Under the pieces are notes generated by a model. That model worked only from the letters and a program-made list of their open reading frames with translations, searched no databases and had not been told where the DNA came from. A stretch of 56,117 nucleotides of DNA from Mesorhizobium sp. B2-7-1 (lineage in GTDB: Bacteria > Pseudomonadota > Alphaproteobacteria > Rhizobiales > Rhizobiaceae). Positions 43,148 through 51,083 of this stretch are shown piece after piece. The first letter of the stretch is position 1. Each line of letters starts with the position of its first letter. The DNA lies in assembly GCF_006440735.1 (NCBI RefSeq), contig NZ_VFUA01000033.1, positions 1-56,117 on the forward strand. The letters run 5' to 3'. A program made the position numbers and the translations under genes.

Positions 43148-44097
43148 GTGCCGTCGTCGCCGAATTCCGCCGCAACCGGCTTTCGCTGTCCTATGTGATC
43201 GTGGTGGCGTTGCTCTTCCTGCTCGTCGTGGCGGGCGGCTTCCTGTCCGACCGGTTCCTCACCTGGCGCAACTTCGGCAACCTGTTCCAGCAGCTCGTCG
43301 TGCTGGGCATGGTCAGCCTCGGCCAGACATTCGTGGTGCTCCTCGGCGGCATCGACCTTGCCGTCGGCTCGCTGGTCAGCGCATCGACCGTCTTCATCGC
43401 GCATTTCCTCGAATGGCGGCCGGACCTGCTCTGGCTGGCCCTGCCGCTGGCTCTGGTCGCCGCGACGGCGATCGGCGCGCTCAACGGCCTGCTCACCATC
43501 GTGCTGCGCGTCCATCCGCTGATCGTCACGCTCGGCATGTCGTCGATCATCTTCGGCGGCACGCTGATGTACAACAAGGAGCCGGGCGGATCGGTCCCGC
43601 GCGGGCTGGCCGACTTTTCCTACGCGAAGCTGTGGGGCATCCCGGCGACGGCGATCGTCCTCGTCGCGATCTTCGCCCTTGCCGGCCTTTGGCTCCAGCG
43701 CTCGCGCTCGGGCCGCAGCATCTATTTCGTCGGCGGCGACCGCGAGGCGGCGCGGCTGAATGGCCTGCCGGTGAACCGCATCGTGGTCATGGCCTACGCG
43801 CTGTCGGGCCTGTGCGCCGGGCTCGCGGCAATCTTCCTGACCGCCCGCACCGGCGTCGGCGATCCGCGCATCGGCGCCGCCTTGACGCTGCAATCGATCA
43901 CGCCGGTGGTTGTCGGCGGCACGGTTCTCGCCGGCGGGCGCGGTGGCGTCCTCGGCACGCTGCTCGGCGTGCTCCTGGTGACGATGCTCAACAATTTGCT
44001 GAACTTCCTCAACGTGTCTTCCTACTACCAGTGGGTGATCCAGGGCCTGATCATCATCATCGCCGTCAGCATCCACACCACGAGGCGGAGGCAGTGA
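43144..44097 (+). CDS. Sugar ABC transporter permease (CUT2)
   Basis: A 317-residue permease with about ten transmembrane segments. It has GQTFVVLLGGIDLAVGSLVSA, the ATPase-contact loop VGGDREAARLNGL and VVVGGTVLAGGRGGVLGTLLG. This is the full-length layout that the short permease at 19111 lacks. It overlaps the ATPase gene upstream (ATGA) and the second permease downstream by one base, so the transporter is translationally coupled. Confidence 0.93.
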   Translation: MSAVVAEFRRNRLSLSYVIVVALLFLLVVAGGFLSDRFLTWRNFGNLFQQLVVLGMVSLGQTFVVLLGGIDLAVGSLVSASTVFIAHFLEWRPDLLWLALPLALVAATAIGALNGLLTIVLRVHPLIVTLGMSSIIFGGTLMYNKEPGGSVPRGLADFSYAKLWGIPATAIVLVAIFALAGLWLQRSRSGRSIYFVGGDREAARLNGLPVNRIVVMAYALSGLCAGLAAIFLTARTGVGDPRIGAALTLQSITPVVVGGTVLAGGRGGVLGTLLGVLLVTMLNNLLNFLNVSSYYQWVIQGLIIIIAVSIHTTRRRQ

Positions 44098-45065
44098 TGG
44101 CACCGCTGGAGACACCGCTGCCCCGGCCCAGAAGCGTGTCCGCCGCGTCGGTTTTCGAGCGCTATGGATTGATCGTCTTCTTCGTCGCACTGTTGCTGGT
44201 CGCGGCCGCGCTCTCGCCCACCTTCCTGCGGCCGGCCAATCTGGTCAACGTGCTCACCATCGCGGCGCCGCTCGGCATGGTGGTCGTCGGTCAGACCTTC
44301 GTCATCCTGGTGCGGGGGCTCGACCTGTCGGTCGCCTCGCTGATGGCGACGGTGGCCGTGCTTGCAACCGCGTTCAAGGCGACGACCAACGATGCCATCC
44401 CGCTGATCTTCGTGGCAGCGATCGCCTTCTCCGCCGTCGTCGGCCTCGTCAACGGCTGGCTGGTCGCCAAGCGCAACGTCAGTCCGTTCCTTGCCACGCT
44501 GGCTATGATGATCATCCTGCAGGGCGTCCGCTTTGCCTATACGGGCGGCGCGCCGATCAGCACGCTGCCGCCGGGCATGGGCTTTCTCGCGTCGGGCCGC
44601 ATCCTCGGCATCCCGGTCAACCTGATCACCCTGGCGCTGCTGGCCATCGTTTTCGGCGTCGTGCTGCACCGGTCGCGCCTCGGGCGCGAGATATTCATGG
44701 TGGGCAGCAATCCCAAGGCGGCTTTTCTTAACGGTGTCGCGCCCGATCGCGTCATCATCCTCTGCTATGTCATCTGCTCGGTCTGCGCCGGCATAGGCGG
44801 GCTGTTCCTGCTCGGTTATGTCGGGACGGTCTCCAACTGGGTCGGCCAGGGCTACGAGCTCGACTCGATCGTCGCGGCGGTCATGGGCGGCGTGGCGCTG
44901 ACTGGCGGACGCGGCAACATCTTTGCCGCGCTGCTTGGCGTCGCGGTGCTGGTCGTCATCAACAATCTGGTGCTTTTGCTGGGCTTTCCGATCGAGATGC
45001 AGCTCATCATCAAGGGCATCATCATCATAGGCGCGGCTGCGTTCTACCGCACGCGGCTCGCATGA
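44097..45065 (+). CDS. Sugar ABC transporter permease (CUT2)
   Basis: A 322-residue permease with about ten transmembrane segments, GQTFVILVRGLDLSVASLMA, the contact loop VGSNPKAAFLNGV and VMGGVALTGGRGNIFAALLG. ATG 44097 shares a base with the stop of the previous permease. With its partner it should form a heterodimeric channel. The GMC oxidoreductase gene starts 31 bp downstream, which links uptake to oxidation of the imported compound. Confidence 0.93.
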   Translation: MAPLETPLPRPRSVSAASVFERYGLIVFFVALLLVAAALSPTFLRPANLVNVLTIAAPLGMVVVGQTFVILVRGLDLSVASLMATVAVLATAFKATTNDAIPLIFVAAIAFSAVVGLVNGWLVAKRNVSPFLATLAMMIILQGVRFAYTGGAPISTLPPGMGFLASGRILGIPVNLITLALLAIVFGVVLHRSRLGREIFMVGSNPKAAFLNGVAPDRVIILCYVICSVCAGIGGLFLLGYVGTVSNWVGQGYELDSIVAAVMGGVALTGGRGNIFAALLGVAVLVVINNLVLLLGFPIEMQLIIKGIIIIGAAAFYRTRLA

Positions 45066-45096
45066 GCCGGTCGCCAGCCATCGAGGGAGGTATCAA

Positions 45097-46770
45097 ATGA
45101 ATGTCGAGAGCCTGAGCGAACGTGGCGCCCGCGCGCGGCGCGACGAGGAAGTGGATGTCGCCATCGTCGGCGCCGGGCCTTCGGGCTCGGTCGCAGCGCT
45201 CCATCTCGCGCGTGCCGGCCTCTCGGTGGTCGTGCTGGAGCAGGGCGAATGGCCTGAATACAACGACTACACGGGCGCCCGGCCGGAGCATGAGCTGGTC
45301 AGCACCAAGCTGTGGCACCCCAACCCGAACGTGCGCGACAACCCGAACGACTATCCGGTCGATACCTCGACCACGGATATCAACCCGCTGATGTTTGCCG
45401 GCGTCGGCGGCAGCGCCACGCTTTACGGTGCGCAGTGGATGCATTTCCTGCCCTCCGATTTCCGCGTCCGGTCGCTCGACGGCGTGGCCGAAGACTGGCC
45501 TTTCACCTATGAGGATCTGCTCCCCTACCAGCTCGAGATCGAGCGCGAGGTCGGCGTGTCCGGCCTTGCCGGCGACCCGGCGTTTCCGCCGCGGGGACCA
45601 TATCCCTTCCCGGCGCTGCCGATGGGCTCCGTCGGTCTGCGCGGCGCGCTCGGCATGGAGCGCATGGGCTGGCACTGGTGGCCGGGCAGCAACGCGATAC
45701 CGTCCGAAAAATTCGGCGAGTTGAACGCCTGCGTGCGGCGAGGCACCTGCCTCACCGGCTGCCCCGAAGGCGCGAAGTCGACCACCGACCGCTCGCACTG
45801 GCCGCTTGCGCTCAAGGCCGGAGCCCGGCTCGTCACGCGCGCCCGCGTCAAGGAGGTCGAGACCAACGAGCAGGGGCTCGCCACCGGCGTCGTCTATGTC
45901 GACGCCAACGGCCGCGACCGACGCCAGCGCGCCAAGGTCGTCATCCTGTGCGCCAACGGCGTCGGCACGCCGCGGCTGCTGCTGATGTCGGGCGGAGCGA
46001 AGAACCCGGACGGGCTTGCCAACTCTTCCGGCATGGTCGGCAAGCGGCTGATGATGCATCCCTTCGCCAGCATCCTTGCCTCCTATGAGGATCCGCTGGA
46101 CTCATGGCGCGGCCCGTTCGGGCAGCAGGTCTACTCGCTCGAATTCTACGAGAGTGACGAGCGGCGCGGCTTCGTGCGCGGATCGAAATGGAACTGCATG
46201 CCGTCCGGCGGCCCGGTCGGCATGTCGGGCGCCATCGGCTCCAAGGTCTATGTCGCCGAAGAGGGACGCTTCCAGGATTTCTGGGGCGCCAACCTGCACG
46301 AGAACGTCGCCCGCCGCTTCGGTCATTCGCTGATCTGGGGCATCGTCGGTGAGGATCTGCCGGAAGAGGACAACCAGGTGGTGCTGTCCAAGGACCTTGT
46401 CGATTCCGACGGCCTGCCGGCGCCGCAGATCGTCTACAAGGTCAACGAGAACTCGAACCGCCTGCTTCAGTTCAACATCGACCGCTGCCTGGAATCGGTC
46501 CATGCCGCCGGCGCCATCGAGACGCTTGTTTCAACACCGGTGCGCGAATCCGGCTGGCACCTGATCGGCACGACCGTCATGGGTGACGATCCGAAGCGCT
46601 CCGTCGTCGATCAGTGGGGCGCCTGCCATGATGTGCCCAACCTCTATATCATGGACGCCTCGACCTTCCCGACCTCGGGAGCGACGAACCCGACCGCGAC
46701 GATCATGGCTGTGGCGCTGCGCAACACGCGCCGCATGATCGCCGAACGGCGCAACCAGAAGGTCGCCTGA
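45097..46770 (+). CDS. GMC-family FAD oxidoreductase with [3Fe-4S]-type cysteine motif
   Basis: A 557-residue glucose-methanol-choline flavoprotein. The FAD motif is G25-x-G27-x-x-G30; the catalytic pair is H488 (SGWHLIG) and N531 (GATNPTATIM). Cysteines C212-x5-C218-x3-C222, followed by PEGAK, match the iron-sulfur motif of the FAD-glucose-dehydrogenase alpha subunit and related sugar dehydrogenases. The next gene encodes a small-subunit-like protein, but no cytochrome c subunit is present and neither protein has a Tat signal, so the complex looks cytoplasmic with an unidentified acceptor. It probably oxidises a sugar, glycoside or cyclitol brought in by the preceding importer. ATG 45097 follows GGGAGG. 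Confidence 0.9.
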   Translation: MNVESLSERGARARRDEEVDVAIVGAGPSGSVAALHLARAGLSVVVLEQGEWPEYNDYTGARPEHELVSTKLWHPNPNVRDNPNDYPVDTSTTDINPLMFAGVGGSATLYGAQWMHFLPSDFRVRSLDGVAEDWPFTYEDLLPYQLEIEREVGVSGLAGDPAFPPRGPYPFPALPMGSVGLRGALGMERMGWHWWPGSNAIPSEKFGELNACVRRGTCLTGCPEGAKSTTDRSHWPLALKAGARLVTRARVKEVETNEQGLATGVVYVDANGRDRRQRAKVVILCANGVGTPRLLLMSGGAKNPDGLANSSGMVGKRLMMHPFASILASYEDPLDSWRGPFGQQVYSLEFYESDERRGFVRGSKWNCMPSGGPVGMSGAIGSKVYVAEEGRFQDFWGANLHENVARRFGHSLIWGIVGEDLPEEDNQVVLSKDLVDSDGLPAPQIVYKVNENSNRLLQFNIDRCLESVHAAGAIETLVSTPVRESGWHLIGTTVMGDDPKRSVVDQWGACHDVPNLYIMDASTFPTSGATNPTATIMAVALRNTRRMIAERRNQKVA

Positions 46771-46771
46771 G

Positions 46772-47179
46772 ATGAGCAAAGACAAGACTTTCCTCGCCCT
46801 GGCGGATTTCCTCATTCCGGCGCATGGCGACATGCCGGCATTCGGCTCGGTCTGCAGCTTCGCCGACGCTCAGAAGGCGCTCGATTTCCGCGTCGACCTC
46901 AAGGAGGGGTTCGATCGCGGGCTCGACGCCGATCCGGCGTTGAGCGCGGAAGCGCATCTCGAGAAGCTCAACAAGGAAGACGGCGCCGCCTTCTCGGCCG
47001 TCACGACGGTCGCCATCTGCACCTACTACATGAACCCGCGCGTGCGCGAATTGCTCGGCTATCCCGGCCAGGAAAGCGTGCAGTACGATTCCAAGGCCAC
47101 CCAGATCTACCTAACCGACGGCTCGCTCGGCCATGTGCTGGCGCGCGGTCGCAAATACCGGCCGACACCCGGCCTCTGA
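46772..47179 (+). CDS. Gluconate 2-dehydrogenase subunit 3-like small subunit
   Basis: A 135-residue soluble protein resembling the small (gamma) subunit of GMC-type sugar dehydrogenases. It has LALADFLIPAHGDMPAFGSVC near the start, an AVTTVAICTYYMNPRVRELLGYPG segment and the YDSKATQIYLTDGSL ending. In known systems the small subunit helps fold and export the flavoprotein through a Tat signal. This one starts directly with MSKDKTFLALADF and has no signal peptide, supporting a cytoplasmic complex. It begins 1 bp after the GMC stop. Confidence 0.82.
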   Translation: MSKDKTFLALADFLIPAHGDMPAFGSVCSFADAQKALDFRVDLKEGFDRGLDADPALSAEAHLEKLNKEDGAAFSAVTTVAICTYYMNPRVRELLGYPGQESVQYDSKATQIYLTDGSLGHVLARGRKYRPTPGL

Positions 47180-47212
47180 TCCCTCCCAAGCAGACCAGAA
47201 AGGAATAACCCC

Positions 47213-47590
47213 ATGGGTAAGGACATGTTCGACAAGGGCTTCGAAATCCGCAAGGCGGTGCTCGGCGCCGAGTTCGTGGAGAAATCCTTCGCCAGCGCCG
47301 ACGATTTCAATCGTCCCATGCAGGAGCTGGTGACCGAATATTGCTGGGGCGCCGTATGGGGCCGCGAGACGCTCGACCGCAAGACGCGCAGCATGCTGAA
47401 CCTCGCCATGCTGGCTTCCCTCAACCGGCCGCATGAATTGAAGATGCACGTCAAGGGCGCGATCCGCAACGGCGTCACCAAGGACGAGATCCGCGAGGTG
47501 CTGCTGCAGGTCGCGATCTATGCCGGCGTGCCGGCTGGCGTCGACGCCTTCCGCAATGCCCGCGAGGCCCTGCAGGAAATCGGCGCATGA
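47213..47590 (+). CDS. Carboxymuconolactone decarboxylase-family protein (PcaC-like)
   Basis: A 125-residue helical protein of the carboxymuconolactone decarboxylase/AhpD-like superfamily. The conserved core NRPHELKMHVKGAIRNGVTKDEIREVLLQVAIYAGVPAG contains the histidines and acidic residue of the PcaC group. It lacks the Cys-x-x-Cys pair of AhpD, so decarboxylation or lactone/keto-acid chemistry is more likely than peroxide reduction. Other protocatechuate-pathway genes are absent, so the natural substrate is probably the product of the neighbouring GMC enzyme. ATG 47213 follows AAAGGA; the stop overlaps the aldehyde dehydrogenase start. Confidence 0.85.
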   Translation: MGKDMFDKGFEIRKAVLGAEFVEKSFASADDFNRPMQELVTEYCWGAVWGRETLDRKTRSMLNLAMLASLNRPHELKMHVKGAIRNGVTKDEIREVLLQVAIYAGVPAGVDAFRNAREALQEIGA

Positions 47591-49086
47591 TCCAGCGTCC
47601 GCCGCTCGCCGAGGACAAGCTTGCCATGCTAATCGGCGGCCGTTGGGCCGCCGCGGCGTCGGGCGAGTATTTCGAGTCCTTCGATCCCTTCACCGGCAAG
47701 GCCTGGGCGCTCGTTCCGCGCGCCGGCGTCGCCGATGTCGATGCGGCCGTCGAGGCCGCTTCACAGGCCTTCCGGGGCGAATGGCGGTCGATGACGGCCA
47801 GCGCGCGCGGCCAGATCATGGCGCGTTTTGCCGACCTCGTCGCCGAGGAGGCGGAAAACCTCGCCGTCCTCGAGACGCGGGACAACGGCAAGCTCATCAA
47901 CGAAATGCGGATGCAGTGCAAATACATCCCGCAATGGTTCCGCTTCTTCGGCGGGCTGGCCGACAAGATCGAGGGACGCGTCATCCCGATCGATAAGCCC
48001 GGCGTCTTCAACTACACCAAGCTCGAGCCTCTGGGCGTCGTGGCGGCGATCACGCCATGGAACTCGCCGCTGATGCTCGCGACTTGGAAGCTGGCGCCGG
48101 CGCTGGCCGCTGGCAACACCGTCGTATGGAAGCCTTCGGAATTCTCGTCGGTCTCGGCGCTCTTCTTCGGAAGACTGTTCGAGAAGGCGGGCTTCCCGAA
48201 AGGTGTCGTCAACATCATAACCGGCTTCGGCCACGAGATCGGCGACCGCATGGTCACGCATCCGAGGGTGGCGAAAGTCGCCTTCACCGGCGGCGACGCC
48301 ACCGGCCGGCGCGTCTACCAGGCCGCTGCCAGTGGACTGAAGAAGGTGACACTGGAGCTTGGCGGCAAATCGGCGAACATCGTCTTCGCCGACGCCAAGC
48401 TGGAGGCCGCGATCCCCGGGCTGGTCTCGGGCATCTTCGCGGCGACCGGCCAGACCTGCATCGCCGGCTCGCGCGCGCTGGTGCAGCGCTCCGTCTACGA
48501 TCAGGTGGTCGAAAAGCTGGTGGCGTTCGCGAAAACCGCCAGGATCGGCGACCCGCTCGACCCCGACACGCAGGTCGGGCCGATCACGACGCAGCCGCAA
48601 CGCAAGAAGGTCCTCGACTATATCGGCATCGCCCGGGACGAGGGCGCCCAGCAGCTTCTCGGCGGCAAGGTGCCCGAGGATAAGGCGATCGCCGATGGCT
48701 GGTTCGTCGAGCCGACCATCTTCGGCAATGTCAGCCAGTCGATGCGCATCGCCCAGGAAGAGGTCTTCGGCCCGGTTCTGTCGATCATTCCGTTCGAGGA
48801 CGAGGATGAAGCCGTCGCCATCGCCAATGACAGCATCTACGGCCTCGCCGCCGGATTGTGGACGCAGGATATCGGGCGTGGAATCCGGCTGCCGGACCGG
48901 CTGGAAGCCGGCATCGTCTGGGTCAACATGTACCGCGCGACGAGCTATCTCTCGCCCTTTGGCGGCTACAAGCAGTCGGGCTTCGGCCGGGAAAACGGCC
49001 GCACCGCCATCTACGAATATCTCCAGGAAAAGAGCGTCTGGATCGACGCCGGAAACTCCATTCCGGCCCCGTTCGTCCAGCGCTGA
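47587..49086 (+). CDS. NAD(P)-dependent aldehyde dehydrogenase
   Basis: A 499-residue aldehyde dehydrogenase. N159 (PWNS), K182 (VWKPSE), E257 (LELGGKS) and C291 (GQTC) form a complete active site. It resembles the broad group containing betaine-aldehyde, 5-carboxymethyl-2-hydroxymuconate-semialdehyde and sugar-aldehyde dehydrogenases; no precise substrate can be read. The 4-base overlap with the decarboxylase-like gene shows coupling. Within the operon it could oxidise an aldehyde generated after the GMC step. Confidence 0.92.
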   Translation: MIQRPPLAEDKLAMLIGGRWAAAASGEYFESFDPFTGKAWALVPRAGVADVDAAVEAASQAFRGEWRSMTASARGQIMARFADLVAEEAENLAVLETRDNGKLINEMRMQCKYIPQWFRFFGGLADKIEGRVIPIDKPGVFNYTKLEPLGVVAAITPWNSPLMLATWKLAPALAAGNTVVWKPSEFSSVSALFFGRLFEKAGFPKGVVNIITGFGHEIGDRMVTHPRVAKVAFTGGDATGRRVYQAAASGLKKVTLELGGKSANIVFADAKLEAAIPGLVSGIFAATGQTCIAGSRALVQRSVYDQVVEKLVAFAKTARIGDPLDPDTQVGPITTQPQRKKVLDYIGIARDEGAQQLLGGKVPEDKAIADGWFVEPTIFGNVSQSMRIAQEEVFGPVLSIIPFEDEDEAVAIANDSIYGLAAGLWTQDIGRGIRLPDRLEAGIVWVNMYRATSYLSPFGGYKQSGFGRENGRTAIYEYLQEKSVWIDAGNSIPAPFVQR

Positions 49087-49163
49087 ATATTGGCGGGTCG
49101 GAGGGTCCACCGTCCGGTTCGCCAATTCAGATCATTGCCATCCGCCTATAAGCGAGACCGCCG

Positions 49164-50078
49164 ATGTCCTGCTATGAGATCATCGATCCGCGCTTCGGCG
49201 ACCTTATCGATCCGGTCGCCTTTCTCGAAACGCTGCACACCGGCAACCGCTGGGCGGAGGGGCCGGTTTATTTCGCCGACCTGCGCACGCTGGTCTGGAG
49301 CGATATCCCCAACGACCGCATGCTGCGCTGGGACGAGGAGACCGGCGCGGTTTCGCTGTTCCGCGGCAACGTGGCCAATCCGAACGGCAGCACCCGCGAC
49401 CGCGAAGGCAGGCTCGTCACCTGCATGCAGGGCGAACGCCGCGTCGTGCGCACCGAATGGGACGGCTCGATCACCGTGCTCGCGGACTCCTTCGAGGGAA
49501 AGCGGCTCAATTCGCCGAACGACGTGGTGGTCAAGTCGGACGGCAGCATCTGGTTCACCGATCCCAATTACGGCATCATCTCCGACTATGTCGGACGCCG
49601 GGCCGATCAGGAGCAGCCCGGCTGCCGCGTCTACCATATCGATCCGCAATCCGGCCGCGTCACCGTCGTCGCCGATGATTTCTCGATGCCCAACGGCCTT
49701 GCCTTCTCGCCGGACGAGAAGACGCTCTACATCGCCGATTCCGGTTATCTGACCGATCGCAGCGCGCCGCATCACGTCAGGTCGTTTGACGTTGCCGGCG
49801 ACAGGCTGGTAAATTCGCGCGTGTTCGCCGAAATATCGCCGGGCATTCCGGACGGGTTCCGGGTCGATATCGCCGGCAACCTGTGGATCAGCGCCTGGGA
49901 CGGCGTCCAGTGCCACACGCCGGCCGGTGAATTGATCGGCAAGATCCTGGTGCCGGAAATGGTGGCGAACGTCGTATTTGGCGGTGCGCGGCACAATCGG
50001 CTGTTCATCACGGCGACGACGTCGGTCTATGCCGTGTTCCTGAACGTGCGCGGCCTGAAATATCCGTTCCGCACGTAG
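49164..50078 (+). CDS. SMP-30/gluconolactonase/LRE family lactonase
   Basis: A 304-residue six-bladed beta-propeller hydrolase. Metal ligands are recognisable as E in RWAEGPVYF, N in RLNSPNDVVVKSDGSIWFTDP, N in MPNGLAFSPDEKTLYIAD and D in GIPDGFRVD. The family opens sugar lactones such as gluconolactone, the direct products of sugar dehydrogenases, so it fits downstream of the GMC oxidoreductase. It lies 77 bp after the aldehyde dehydrogenase; no strong ribosome site precedes ATG 49164. Confidence in family is high, in substrate low. Confidence 0.92.
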   Translation: MSCYEIIDPRFGDLIDPVAFLETLHTGNRWAEGPVYFADLRTLVWSDIPNDRMLRWDEETGAVSLFRGNVANPNGSTRDREGRLVTCMQGERRVVRTEWDGSITVLADSFEGKRLNSPNDVVVKSDGSIWFTDPNYGIISDYVGRRADQEQPGCRVYHIDPQSGRVTVVADDFSMPNGLAFSPDEKTLYIADSGYLTDRSAPHHVRSFDVAGDRLVNSRVFAEISPGIPDGFRVDIAGNLWISAWDGVQCHTPAGELIGKILVPEMVANVVFGGARHNRLFITATTSVYAVFLNVRGLKYPFRT

Positions 50079-50129
50079 GTCGAAAGCTTCGGGCAAAGCA
50101 CCGCCCGGCGGCGGGTTGGATGGTTTGAG

Positions 50130-51059
50130 TTGGACACGAAGCAGTTACAGGTCTTCATCGCGGTCGGCTCGGCGGGCAGCTTCTCGAAGGCAGCCCTCGA
50201 TCTCAACGTCACCCAGCCGATGATCACGCGCCATATCCGCGGGCTCGAGGAGGAACTGGGCGTCGAATTGTTCCACCGCAACGGCCGCGGCGTGGTGATG
50301 ACCGAAGCCGGGGCGCTCCTGAAATCGCATGCCGACGAAATCGTCGAGCGCATGCGGCTTGCGCAGAATGCGGTGTCCAACTTGCGGGCTTCGCCGCGCG
50401 GCAGGCTGGTGCTCGGCGTTCCGCCTTCCGTCGGCACGGTGCTGACGGTGCCGCTGGTCAAGAAGATCAAGAACGAGTTCCCGAACGTCGCCCTGCAGGT
50501 CATCGAAGGGTTCAGCGGCCACATCCTCGAATGGCTGATAGCCGGCCGCATCGACGCGGCGGTGCTCTACAACTCGCCCAACCACCCTTCGGTGCTGACC
50601 GAGCCGCTCGCCGATGACGAGCTTTTCCTGATCGGCCCGGCGCTGGCCGAACCTCTGCTGCCGCGCGGCCCGGTGAGCCTCGGCGTGCTTGCGGAACTGC
50701 CGATGATCCTGCCGAGCCGGCCGCATGGCCTGCGGCGGCTGATCGACAACATCGTCGCCGAGCATGGCATCTATCCGCGCATCGAGATGGAATTGGAGGC
50801 GATGCCGTCGACGCTGCTGCTTGTCGAGGAGGGCGGCGGCTATACGGTTCTGCCCTATGCTTCCGTGCATCTGCTTGCCGAAGCCGGCCGCATCGAGGTC
50901 TGGCCGTTCGAGCCGCAGATCACGCGCAAGCTGATCCTTGCGACGTCGTCGCAGAAGCCGATGTCCTCGACGTTCCGTCCGCTGTTCCGCGCCGTGCGCA
51001 CGGAGCTGCGAGACATCATCTCCACCCATGTCTGGAAGCCGCCGCAGCACAATCGCTAA
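50130..51059 (+). CDS. LysR-family transcriptional regulator
   Basis: A 309-residue LysR regulator. The helix-turn-helix is at residues 3-60 (LQVFIAVGSAGSFSKAALDLNVTQPMITRHIRGLEEELG). The substrate-binding domain has LVLGVPPSVGTVLTVPLV and AGRIDAAVLYNSP, closest in style to the Nac/Cbl-like and aromatic-pathway subgroups. The start is TTG 50130: the ATG just upstream (50119) hits a stop after two codons. It follows the lactonase by 51 bp on the same strand, an unusual tail position for a LysR gene. It may regulate the operon from the palindrome at 40124 or another site. Confidence 0.88.
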   Translation: MDTKQLQVFIAVGSAGSFSKAALDLNVTQPMITRHIRGLEEELGVELFHRNGRGVVMTEAGALLKSHADEIVERMRLAQNAVSNLRASPRGRLVLGVPPSVGTVLTVPLVKKIKNEFPNVALQVIEGFSGHILEWLIAGRIDAAVLYNSPNHPSVLTEPLADDELFLIGPALAEPLLPRGPVSLGVLAELPMILPSRPHGLRRLIDNIVAEHGIYPRIEMELEAMPSTLLLVEEGGGYTVLPYASVHLLAEAGRIEVWPFEPQITRKLILATSSQKPMSSTFRPLFRAVRTELRDIISTHVWKPPQHNR

Positions 51060-51083
51060 GGTCGGGCAAAGCGGCTGCCGTAG

